9,873 nucleotides of DNA, taken from NCBI GenBank assembly GCA_024654105.1, contig JANLID010000222.1:1-9873 (forward strand), read 5' to 3'. The DNA comes from Gallionella sp. (lineage in GTDB: Bacteria; Pseudomonadota; Gammaproteobacteria; Burkholderiales; Gallionellaceae). The first letter of the stretch is position 1. Each line of letters starts with the position of its first letter. Shown in pieces: positions 1 to 4,996 of this stretch. The position numbers and the translations under genes were made by a program. The notes beneath the pieces were generated by a model. The model had not been told where the DNA came from. It made no database searches and saw only the letters and a program-made list of their open reading frames with translations.

Positions 1-303
1 AACTCTTTCGATTTATTAACAAAACCCAACAACGCGCCGCCTGAACTACACCTCACAAACCTCCTTCGTTCAGGCTCATGTCTGGATTGGAAAATACTGG
101 ATGCCGCCGCGACATTGCTGCGCCAGGAATTCCTGCATGAAAAGCCATCCCGGCGCTATCTTCCCAAGCTTGAAGCCTTCCGTAATCAATGTGGCGCGAA
201 CGCTTATGCAAACTCCGTGCGCCGCCCGAGCAGGTCGATCACGCCCTGCAAGGCGATATGTACCGACTGCGCGCGCACTTCGGCGCGGTTGCCACCAATC
301 TGA
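1..303 (+). CDS. Possible 3' end of an unidentified plus-strand gene (partial, enters from left edge)
   Basis: Frame 1 of the plus strand is open from base 1 to a TGA at 301-303, about 100 codons, with no start needed inside the window. The first two thirds read like a real soluble protein (for example LDWKILDAAATLLRQEF followed by RRYLPKLEAF around codons 29-61). The last third, from about base 204, lies antisense to the end of pncC and is rich in Arg, Ser, Pro and Cys, as shadow frames usually are. If real, the gene is convergent with pncC and overlaps its 3' end by about 100 bases, perhaps because its own stop was lost. I recognise no family. It could equally be a chance open frame. Apart from this I see no gene, RNA or clear repeat in bases 1-203. 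Confidence 0.3.
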   Translation, partial: NSFDLLTKPNNAPPELHLTNLLRSGSCLDWKILDAAATLLRQEFLHEKPSRRYLPKLEAFRNQCGANAYANSVRRPSRSITPCKAICTDCARTSARLPPI

Positions 304-695
304 TGGCGCTGCGCGTGAGTCGCGCCATGTTTGATCCCCCACGCGAACCACACCGTGCCGACCGGCTTGTCCAGCGTGCCGCCCTCCGGCCCGGCGATGC
401 CGCTGACTGCCAATGCCACTTGTGCCGCGCTGTTGGTCAGCGCGCCCGCCACCATCTCGCGCACCGTCGCTTCGGACACCGCGCCATGCTGAATAAGTAT
501 CGCTTCGCTCACGCCCAGCATCTGCTGCTTGGCAAGATTGGAATAAGTGATGAAGCCGCGCTCGAACCATGCCGAACTGCCCGCCACATCGGTGATGGCG
601 TGCGCCACTCCGCCGCCGGTGCAGGATTCCGCCGTGGCCAGCATCAGCCCGTGCGATTTGAGCAAGCCACCAACTTGTGCGGCAAGAATGTCCAT
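204..695 (-). CDS. pncC: Nicotinamide-nucleotide amidase PncC (CinA C-terminal domain family)
   Basis: A 163-residue protein with the usual length of stand-alone PncC/CinA-C proteins (about 160). Family knowledge: PncC deamidates nicotinamide mononucleotide to nicotinate mononucleotide in the cytoplasmic pyridine nucleotide salvage cycle. Visible signatures are TAESCTGG at residues 21-28, an ITYSN segment at 49-53 and AVSGIAGPEGGT at 96-107 followed by KPVGTVWFAW. No N-terminal CinA (MoCF/COG1058) domain is present. The ATG at 695 is preceded by AAAGG at 704-708 with 8-nt spacing. That ribosome binding site touches the outer end of the large inverted repeat (707-790), and a run of six T on the coding strand (698-703) lies between the site and the ATG, so hairpin folding could influence both termination and translation. 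The gene follows metZ in the same direction. Confidence 0.93.
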   Translation of the reverse strand: MDILAAQVGGLLKSHGLMLATAESCTGGGVAHAITDVAGSSAWFERGFITYSNLAKQQMLGVSEAILIQHGAVSEATVREMVAGALTNSAAQVALAVSGIAGPEGGTLDKPVGTVWFAWGIKHGATHAQRHQIGGNRAEVRAQSVHIALQGVIDLLGRRTEFA

Positions 696-706
696 CTAAA
701 AAACCT

Positions 707-790
707 TTAGCCACAGAGAACACAGAGACCACAGAGAAAAACGTGGGCAGATTTGCCTTTCTCTGTGAACTCTGTGTTCTCTGTGGCTAA
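707..790. repeat. Large inverted repeat (33-bp arms, 18-nt loop) built of cacagag units, between metZ and pncC
   Basis: The left arm 707-739 and the reverse complement of 758-790 agree at 31 of 33 positions; the loop is 740-757. Each arm starts ttagccacagagaacacag and is itself made of three imperfect tandem copies of a roughly 10-nt unit around cacagag. I recall sequences of this kind as dispersed intergenic repeats in many environmental bacteria (recollection, not searched). Read on the minus strand, the hairpin lies 19 bases after the metZ stop and is followed by AGG and then six T just before the pncC ATG. It could therefore act as an imperfect intrinsic terminator for metZ or as a structure that gates the pncC leader. 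Confidence 0.88.
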
Positions 791-809
791 TTTTGCTTTT
801 TGTTGCATA

Positions 810-1988
810 TCATTTGCCCAAGCCACGTGCGAGGTCATTCTGAATATCCACTACCGCTTCCAGCCCGACCGCGATGCGGATCAGGCCGTCCGAGATGCCT
901 GCCGCAGCGCGTGCCTCCGGTGTGATGCGCCCATGGGTGGTGCTGGCCGGATGGGTGATGGTGGTCTTGGTGTCGCCCAGATTGGCGGTGATCGAGATCA
1001 TCCGCGTGTTGTCGATCACGCGCCACGCGGCTTCCTTGCCGCCCTTCACCTCGAATGACACGATGCCGCCGCCGGACTTTTGTTGTTTCATCGCCAGTTC
1101 ATGCTGCGGATGCGACGGCAGGCCCGGATAGAACACCCGCGCCACATTGGGCTGCGCTTCCAGCCAATGTGCCAGTTCCAGTGCATTGGCGCTGTGCGCG
1201 TCCATGCGCAGCTTGAGCGTCTCCAGCCCCTTCAGCAAGATCCAGGCGTTGAATGCGCTCATCGTCGGCCCGGCGGTGCGCAGGAAACCGTACACGCCTT
1301 CCATGTTCTTTTTGCTGCCCAGCACCGCGCCGCCCAGCACGCGTCCCTGCCCGTCAATGTATTTGGTCGCGGACTGAATCACGATGTCCGCGCCCAGTTC
1401 CAGCGGGCGTTGCAGGATCGGCGTGCAGAAGCAGTTGTCCACCGCCAGCAGTGCGCCGCAACCCTTCGCCACTGCGGCAATCGCGGCGATGTCGGAAATC
1501 TCGGTGAGCGGATTGGACGGCGTTTCCAGGAAGAATAATTTTGTATTGGGGCGCACCGCCGCCTGCCACCCGGACACATCGGTAGCGGAAACGTAAGTCG
1601 TCTCCACGCCGAATTTTTTGATGATATTGTTGAACAGGTTGACCGTCGCGCCGAAGATGCTGCGCGAAGCGACGATATGATCGCCCGCCTTCAGCAAGCC
1701 CATCACGCACGCCAGAATCGCCGACATGCCCGATGCCGTGGCGACGCATTGCTCCGCTCCTTCCAGCGCGGCGAGCCGCTCCTCGAACATCATCACGGTC
1801 GGGTTGGTGAAGCGCGAATAGATGTTGCCCGGCTGCTCGCCGATGAAACGCGCGGCGGCCTGCGCGGCATTCTCGAACACGAAGCTCGAAGTCAGGAACA
1901 ACGCTTCGCTGTTTTCGCCGAACTGGCTACGCACCGCGCCCGCGCGCACCGCCAAGGTTTCCGGTTGGTATTTTTGTTGTTCACTCAT
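810..1988 (-). CDS. metZ: O-succinylhomoserine sulfhydrylase MetZ
   Basis: A 392-residue PLP enzyme of the Cys/Met metabolism family. Known role: it makes homocysteine directly from O-succinylhomoserine and sulfide in methionine synthesis. Visible landmarks: YSRFTNPT at 57-64, ASGMSAILA at 85-93, the cofactor-binding Asp in AVDNCF (D184), and the Schiff-base lysine in QSATKYIDGQGR (K209). FLRTAGPT, PSHPQHELA and NLGDTKTTITHPAS follow as in MetZ of Pseudomonas. The chosen ATG at 1988 has GAGGA five bases upstream and begins MSEQQKYQPETLAVRAG, the family's usual start; an open extension upstream to 2057 is not supported. In related bacteria, as I recall, metZ follows purF directly; here about 3 kb of accessory DNA separates them, so metZ probably needs its own promoter, possibly within or near the repeat at 2065-2113. 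I see no SAM riboswitch upstream. Confidence 0.95.
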   Translation of the reverse strand: MSEQQKYQPETLAVRAGAVRSQFGENSEALFLTSSFVFENAAQAAARFIGEQPGNIYSRFTNPTVMMFEERLAALEGAEQCVATASGMSAILACVMGLLKAGDHIVASRSIFGATVNLFNNIIKKFGVETTYVSATDVSGWQAAVRPNTKLFFLETPSNPLTEISDIAAIAAVAKGCGALLAVDNCFCTPILQRPLELGADIVIQSATKYIDGQGRVLGGAVLGSKKNMEGVYGFLRTAGPTMSAFNAWILLKGLETLKLRMDAHSANALELAHWLEAQPNVARVFYPGLPSHPQHELAMKQQKSGGGIVSFEVKGGKEAAWRVIDNTRMISITANLGDTKTTITHPASTTHGRITPEARAAAGISDGLIRIAVGLEAVVDIQNDLARGLGK

Positions 1989-2064
1989 CTTATCCTCATA
2001 CCTTTGATACAGCCTAAGCTGGATGATCCGGAACCAACATATGAAAGCTGCCTTCACGTACCAG

Positions 2065-2113
2065 TGTTGATTCTAACAAAGGTATGCTCAAAACACGTCC
2101 AAATTTTTATTCG
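2065..2113. repeat. 49-bp direct repeat, copy R1 (upstream of metZ)
   Basis: This copy matches 2749-2797 at 47 of 49 positions in the same orientation; the differences are at 2081 (g versus c) and 2108 (t versus c). The two copies start 684 bp apart and bracket the toxin-antitoxin genes. On the minus strand each copy contains TAGAAT, a good match to a sigma70 -10 element (TATAAT), and is followed by a gene start: metZ 76 bases on for R1, the antitoxin 24 bases on for R2. No convincing -35 is seen at normal spacing. Homologous recombination between the copies would delete the toxin-antitoxin genes and leave one repeat. Confidence 0.9.
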
Positions 2114-2195
2114 AGGGTACATTTGAAAGCGGTGGACGATCAAAGTAAGTCTCTTCATCCCCCACCACCGGAACAACACAGCTCATCATCGACAT
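2088..2195 (-). CDS. Short lipoprotein-like reading frame, doubtful (35 codons)
   Basis: A frame from the ATG at 2195 to a TGA at 2088-2090 would encode 35 residues starting MSMMSCVVPVVGDEETYF; its last eight codons lie inside repeat R1. Upstream of that ATG the same frame stays open to a TGA at 2271-2273 and reads a basic and then hydrophobic stretch (KLAALLIPLIFCAVIG) that ends in a Cys, much like a lipoprotein signal peptide. That stretch overlaps the 3' end of the toxin gene and has no ATG or TTG, only GTG at 2204, and no convincing ribosome binding site. It may be the remnant of a small lipoprotein gene whose start was lost when the toxin-antitoxin DNA arrived, or it may be chance. The remaining bases of 1989-2224 hold only repeat R1 and the metZ leader. 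Confidence 0.2.
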   Translation of the reverse strand: MSMMSCVVPVVGDEETYFDRPPLSNVPSNKNLDVF

Positions 2196-2224
2196 GCCTA
2201 TCACAGCACAAAAAATAAGAGGTA

Positions 2225-2518
2225 TTAAGAGCGCAGCGAGCTTGCTATGCGTGATGGCTTTTGTCGGCAGTCAAGAATACGCCACACCTGAATAGTTTGT
2301 TCACTAATCCGGTAGTAAATTGCGTAGGGGAATCGTTTCGAAAGCGCGCGGTAATAACCAAAAAATTGCTGATGAATACCCGCATATAGCAATAGAGCCT
2401 CAATGTCTGAAAAAAGCGAATCCAGAAAGTAAGCACCCAAGCCTTCCTGCTGCTGTTCATAAAAATGTTGGCCTGACTGAATATCGCCCATTGCGATACT
2501 CAAAATCTCGATTTTCAT
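2225..2518 (-). CDS. RelE/ParE-superfamily toxin of a type II toxin-antitoxin pair
   Basis: A 97-residue protein of typical RelE/ParE size. The first 35 residues (MKIEIL, then an FYEQQQEGLGAYFLDSLFSDIE helix region) and the C-terminal half (GYYRALSKRFPYAIYYRI, then IQVWRILDCRQKPSRI) follow the common ParE/RelE pattern: a beta strand, a helical hairpin, and a beta sheet ending in an Arg-rich strand. Family members either inhibit gyrase (ParE) or cleave mRNA (RelE); which applies cannot be told from sequence alone. The ATG at 2518 overlaps the antitoxin TGA in an ATGA motif, so translation is probably coupled. This start is preferred over one 13 codons upstream because that extension (MGSCQEDAARPRA) overlaps the antitoxin and does not look like the family. 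Confidence 0.85.
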   Translation of the reverse strand: MKIEILSIAMGDIQSGQHFYEQQQEGLGAYFLDSLFSDIEALLLYAGIHQQFFGYYRALSKRFPYAIYYRISEQTIQVWRILDCRQKPSRIASSLRS

Positions 2519-2724
2519 GGCGCGGGGTCGCGCAGCATCTTCTTGGCAACTTCCCAAGAAATAAATTTTGACTGATTTTCAGCATGAGCACGTTCTGCAT
2601 CCTTCAGTGCTTCTGCGTGCCATTCCGGCGATGAGAGCGATACTAAATCACGCGCCAAATCATCCCAAATCGCCTCCATCATGCGCAACTTTTCCGTGCG
2701 TGTTAGATTTTCTATGCTTAACAT
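2515..2724 (-). CDS. Antitoxin, addiction-module component family (TIGR02574/PF09720-like)
   Basis: A 69-residue acidic, helical protein. The opening MLSIENLTRTEKLRMMEAIWDDLA and the C-terminal PEWHAEAL ... FISWEVAKKMLRD match the family usually annotated as putative addiction module component, which pairs with ParE/RelE toxins. In this family the C-terminal part wraps the toxin. The ATG at 2724 has AGAGG six bases upstream; an open extension to 2775 would run into the direct repeat and lacks family resemblance. The stop overlaps the toxin start (ATGA), giving the usual antitoxin-first operon. The leader begins in repeat R2, which carries a TAGAAT -10-like hexamer 25 bases from the ATG. Autoregulation is usual for such operons but no operator is obvious. 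Confidence 0.85.
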   Translation of the reverse strand: MLSIENLTRTEKLRMMEAIWDDLARDLVSLSSPEWHAEALKDAERAHAENQSKFISWEVAKKMLRDPAP

Positions 2725-2748
2725 GTCATGCCTCTCAGGTTGGGCTGA

Positions 2749-2797
2749 TGTTGATTCTAACAAACGTATGCTCAAAACACGTCCAAATTTTCATTCG
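2749..2797. repeat. 49-bp direct repeat, copy R2 (upstream of the antitoxin)
   Basis: This is the second copy of the repeat at 2065-2113, with 47 of 49 bases identical and in the same orientation. It lies between the HNH gene stop (2840) and the antitoxin start (2724), and its minus-strand TAGAAT hexamer could serve the toxin-antitoxin operon. Nothing like it is visible at the purF side of the island, so the repeats delimit only the toxin-antitoxin part and not the DndC-HNH genes. Bases 2798-2839 show no other feature. Confidence 0.9.
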
Positions 2798-2839
2798 CCC
2801 CCTTATCGCTGTTGCGGGTATCCCACTTGATGCGTTTTT

Positions 2840-3769
2840 CTATTGACCGATGAACTTGTGCCTTCTGTGCCAATCCAAGTTTTTCTGGCTTGGCCTGTGT
2901 TCAGGTTGCAGCCACGAAAAATCAAGCTGTTTTGAATGATATGACATCAGCCCTGTTTGATTAGGTGCCTGCTCTGCAAACTTGCCACAGGCAACCACTA
3001 TTTCGAAGCTGGTGTCTATTGACCAAAGCCCTTGGTCAAATGCCCAGTGGTGATTCCGGCATAGCGCCATGCCATTGGTAATGTCGTCATTCTTGCTTTG
3101 TGCAAACTGATGGATATGTGCCGCCTCGACCAACGCAATTCCAGATGGCAGTAGCATCTTGATGCTACAAAGTGCGCAGGAGTAATGATAAAGCGGTACG
3201 ATTTGAAGTCGAAACTTGATGTCTCTACCCTGTTTAACATCTTCCTCTCTTGATACTGCTGGCATCGATTCTCCGCCCAAGACGAAGTCGCTTAAACCCA
3301 GCATGGCAAGAAGCTTGATTTTTTCTTCTGGAAAAAACCAGCTACCCGCAATTAGGGTTTTTCGAGCCGCATCACGATTTTCAGTGTTCTGCATCAACAC
3401 GCAAAATTCCTCGGGAAGTTCGGCGTGTGAAATGACTTTGTTTAATAGCTCCACAGATGTTGGACGAATGCTGCCAAGTGCAGCCTCTAACCCTGAAATA
3501 GCAACATGCCTGAGAAACCCATCGCTTTGAAGGTGAAAGAAAGGCAATTCGGCACGACCAACTGACCGGCCTCGGGAGCTAACAACTTCCCAATAACCCA
3601 AGAAGCGGAAAGCAAGTTCAGGTGTCAGTCTTATGATATTTGAGGTGATCGTGCCGTCCTCAATTTGGTCAAGGATTGCAAGCAGAAGAAGTGGTTTGTG
3701 TGGAGCCGGATTGTTTGAAGCCCTGTCAACTCGCAGCTTTGCGAGTCTATTAAGCCAATCGTTAAGCAT
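2840..3769 (-). CDS. HNH endonuclease with ScoMcrA/SprMcrA-like N-terminal domain (putative DNA sulfur-binding domain)
   Basis: A 309-residue protein in two parts. The N-terminal 150 or so residues begin with PAPHKPLLLLAILD (21-34), then RFLGYWEVV (55-63) and LPFFHLQSDGF (75-85). I recall this pattern from the N-terminal domain of many HNH proteins and assign it, with moderate confidence, to the ScoMcrA-type DNA sulfur-binding domain. The C-terminal part is an HNH nuclease: CALC (198-201), EAAHIHQFAQ with H218, TNG with N232, and CRNHHWAFDQGLWSID (237-252) giving C237 and H240/H241. The motif looks intact. No SRA domain is present. Start ATG 3769 overlaps the end of the dndC-like gene by 8 nt (ATGCTTAA), implying coupled translation. 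Base composition is poorer in GC than purF or metZ. It could be a type IV-like nuclease acting on modified foreign DNA, or the restriction partner of the upstream gene. Confidence 0.85.
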   Translation of the reverse strand: MLNDWLNRLAKLRVDRASNNPAPHKPLLLLAILDQIEDGTITSNIIRLTPELAFRFLGYWEVVSSRGRSVGRAELPFFHLQSDGFLRHVAISGLEAALGSIRPTSVELLNKVISHAELPEEFCVLMQNTENRDAARKTLIAGSWFFPEEKIKLLAMLGLSDFVLGGESMPAVSREEDVKQGRDIKFRLQIVPLYHYSCALCSIKMLLPSGIALVEAAHIHQFAQSKNDDITNGMALCRNHHWAFDQGLWSIDTSFEIVVACGKFAEQAPNQTGLMSYHSKQLDFSWLQPEHRPSQKNLDWHRRHKFIGQ

Positions 3770-4925
3770 ACGCTACAGATTGTTGCAAATACTGGCGGCT
3801 GACATTTTGAAGCAGTTCTTCAGCCCAAGTGTATTCGATGAAATCGATTTCTTCTTTGCTGATAAGCTTGTCGCCAAATTCTTTTTCTGTTTCCAGCAAT
3901 TTATTTAAAATCATTTTGCGCGCCTGAATAGTGAACGGCCCTGGAATGTGTTTGCCCGATAGCAGGTCAAATTGCATCCGGCCATTTCTGCGTTCCACCT
4001 GACGGTATTCAGGTTTGTTGCGAATTTCTTTGATCCAGTCACGAAAATCCACCAAGGCTTTGAAATGATGGTTGCCCACATCAATGAATCCCTGAAGGCT
4101 TTTATCCTTTTCAACGACGGTGCATGTCCAGCACCCGAAACGGCTTGAAGATGTGCCACAGCCTGGCGCTTCCTCTTTGGATAGTACCACGGGGCATTCG
4201 CCCCCTCCCGCATCACGATAAAGCTGGATAAGGTCTTTATGTGTGCCACCCCAAGGCGGCGGGTATTGGCCGAGAATTTCCCATACATCATCCAGTGTGA
4301 GATCAACGATAGGCCGATAGATATAAGCGCCAAATAATTCAGCGTGCGGTGTCAGATTCGAGCTTTCAATATTCTTAAACTTGTTAATGGAATTGCGACG
4401 TGAATTGCTCTCATCTTTACGCACGCCGAGCACCACGATGGCAGCCCCATGCTTGGAAACGTTGTTGTGAATGTAGGTGCTGGTGGGCTGAATTTTCAGG
4501 CGGTCGGTGCACCAGCGCATAGTCTGGTTTGGGCTAGGATAGCCCTTACCAATAAGCAGCGACCAGAATGTTCTCCCCTTTTCCGGTTTGGTGGTCACCA
4601 CAGTTATCGGGAGTCCCAAGTTTTGTGCGGCATCTTCAATCTGTTGTTGCACCTTGACCATGTGTGCAATAACAAACGGGCTTTCCACAAGCGTATCGTT
4701 GGAGACTACATGCACTTCACGGGTGCGTGCAGAAGGCGGGACTTCCAGCATGGCTTCCAAAACGGCTTGGGCAACTAGCGTGCTATCTTTTCCACCAGAG
4801 AAGCCAATAATCCAAGGGTAATGTTGTGCTTCAGACAGATATTCCGCCTTGATGTCAGCCACTATGGTTTCCCACAGAGTTAAGGCTTCAGATTGATATG
4901 CGTGAGCAAGTTGCATGAGAGGCAT
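3762..4925 (-). CDS. DndC-like PP-loop ATPase / PAPS-reductase-family protein (putative DNA sulfur modification)
   Basis: 387 residues from the ATG at 4925. Family: PP-loop ATPase of the PAPS reductase/DndC group; DndC activates DNA and delivers sulfur for backbone phosphorothioation. Seen here: IIGFSGGKDSTL (PP-loop, residues 39-50), VVSNDTLVESP (73-83), PSPNQTMRWCTDRLKI (130-145), GVRKDESNSRR (167-177), LTLDDVWEIL (209-218), and GCGTSSSRFGCWTCTVVEKDKS (255-276), all characteristic of DndC rather than CysH. Cysteines at 139, 244, 256, 265 and 268 are candidates for the family's Fe-S cluster. The C-terminal GPFTIQARK also fits DndC. It is shorter than canonical DndC (roughly 500 residues, from memory). 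The start is uncertain: TTG 4931, ATG 4925 or ATG 4916 are possible; the last has GAGA nine bases upstream. It begins 71 bases after the purF stop, is translationally coupled to the HNH gene, and has no DndB, DndD, DndE or Ssp partner here. A cellular cysteine desulfurase such as IscS could supply sulfur. Confidence 0.88.
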   Translation of the reverse strand: MPLMQLAHAYQSEALTLWETIVADIKAEYLSEAQHYPWIIGFSGGKDSTLVAQAVLEAMLEVPPSARTREVHVVSNDTLVESPFVIAHMVKVQQQIEDAAQNLGLPITVVTTKPEKGRTFWSLLIGKGYPSPNQTMRWCTDRLKIQPTSTYIHNNVSKHGAAIVVLGVRKDESNSRRNSINKFKNIESSNLTPHAELFGAYIYRPIVDLTLDDVWEILGQYPPPWGGTHKDLIQLYRDAGGGECPVVLSKEEAPGCGTSSSRFGCWTCTVVEKDKSLQGFIDVGNHHFKALVDFRDWIKEIRNKPEYRQVERRNGRMQFDLLSGKHIPGPFTIQARKMILNKLLETEKEFGDKLISKEEIDFIEYTWAEELLQNVSRQYLQQSVAYA

Positions 4926-4936
4926 TCTCAACTGGA

Positions 4937-4963
4937 TTTATAAGCGTGCAATTTCTTGAGCAA
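4937..4963 (-). promoter_or_regulatory. Possible sigma70-type promoter for the dndC-HNH operon
   Basis: On the minus strand TTGCTC (4958-4963) and TATAAA (4937-4942) resemble -35 and -10 elements, separated by 15 bases, which is short of the ideal 17. A start site about seven bases after the -10 would fall close to the proposed start codons, giving a very short leader. The genes could also be read from the purF operon, since no terminator is visible between purF and dndC. Confidence 0.25.
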
Positions 4964-4985
4964 CGGTGCGCAATACGAGATTCAC
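4938..4985 (-). other. Tiny 15-codon frame between purF and dndC, possible leader peptide or gene remnant
   Basis: A GTG at 4985 is preceded by AGGAG with seven bases of spacing, just after the purF stop, and opens a frame reading MNLVLRTVAQEIARL (if GTG is read as Met) to a TAA at 4938-4940. The frame is the same as that of the dndC-like gene, with four codons between this TAA and its ATG at 4925. It might be a leader allowing reinitiation, the truncated start of the gene that once followed purF, or an in-frame stop near the start of a longer dndC. The ribosome binding site is the strongest evidence; the peptide is not recognised. Confidence 0.25.
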
Positions 4986-4996
4986 ACCGCACTCCT

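Noticed and set aside
76..732. 218-codon minus-strand frame overlapping pncC
   Set aside because: It is another frame of the pncC region, rich in Arg, Gly and Ala; pncC in its own frame has clear family motifs.
707..790. CRISPR-like tandem repeats (cacagag units)
   Set aside because: The units are about 10 nt, without spacers of regular size, and are arranged as an inverted repeat; no cas genes are nearby.
1989..2057. Longer MetZ start (23 extra residues)
   Set aside because: The extension MKAAFICWFRIIQLRLYQRY lacks family similarity, while ATG 1988 has a good GAGGA site and the usual N-terminus.
1989..2064. SAM riboswitch or other methionine control element upstream of metZ
   Set aside because: Only about 76 bases of leader remain between R1 and the start, with no recognisable riboswitch core or terminator.
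2065..2797. Integron attC sites around the toxin-antitoxin cassette
   Set aside because: The repeats contain ttctaac but no matching GTTRRRY end at the expected distance and no attC-like inverted structure; there is no integrase in the window.
3762..4925. Assimilatory PAPS/APS reductase (CysH)
   Set aside because: The SGGKDST, RWCTDRLK and GCGTSSSRFGCWTC pattern and the length fit DndC, not CysH; no sulfate assimilation genes are adjacent.
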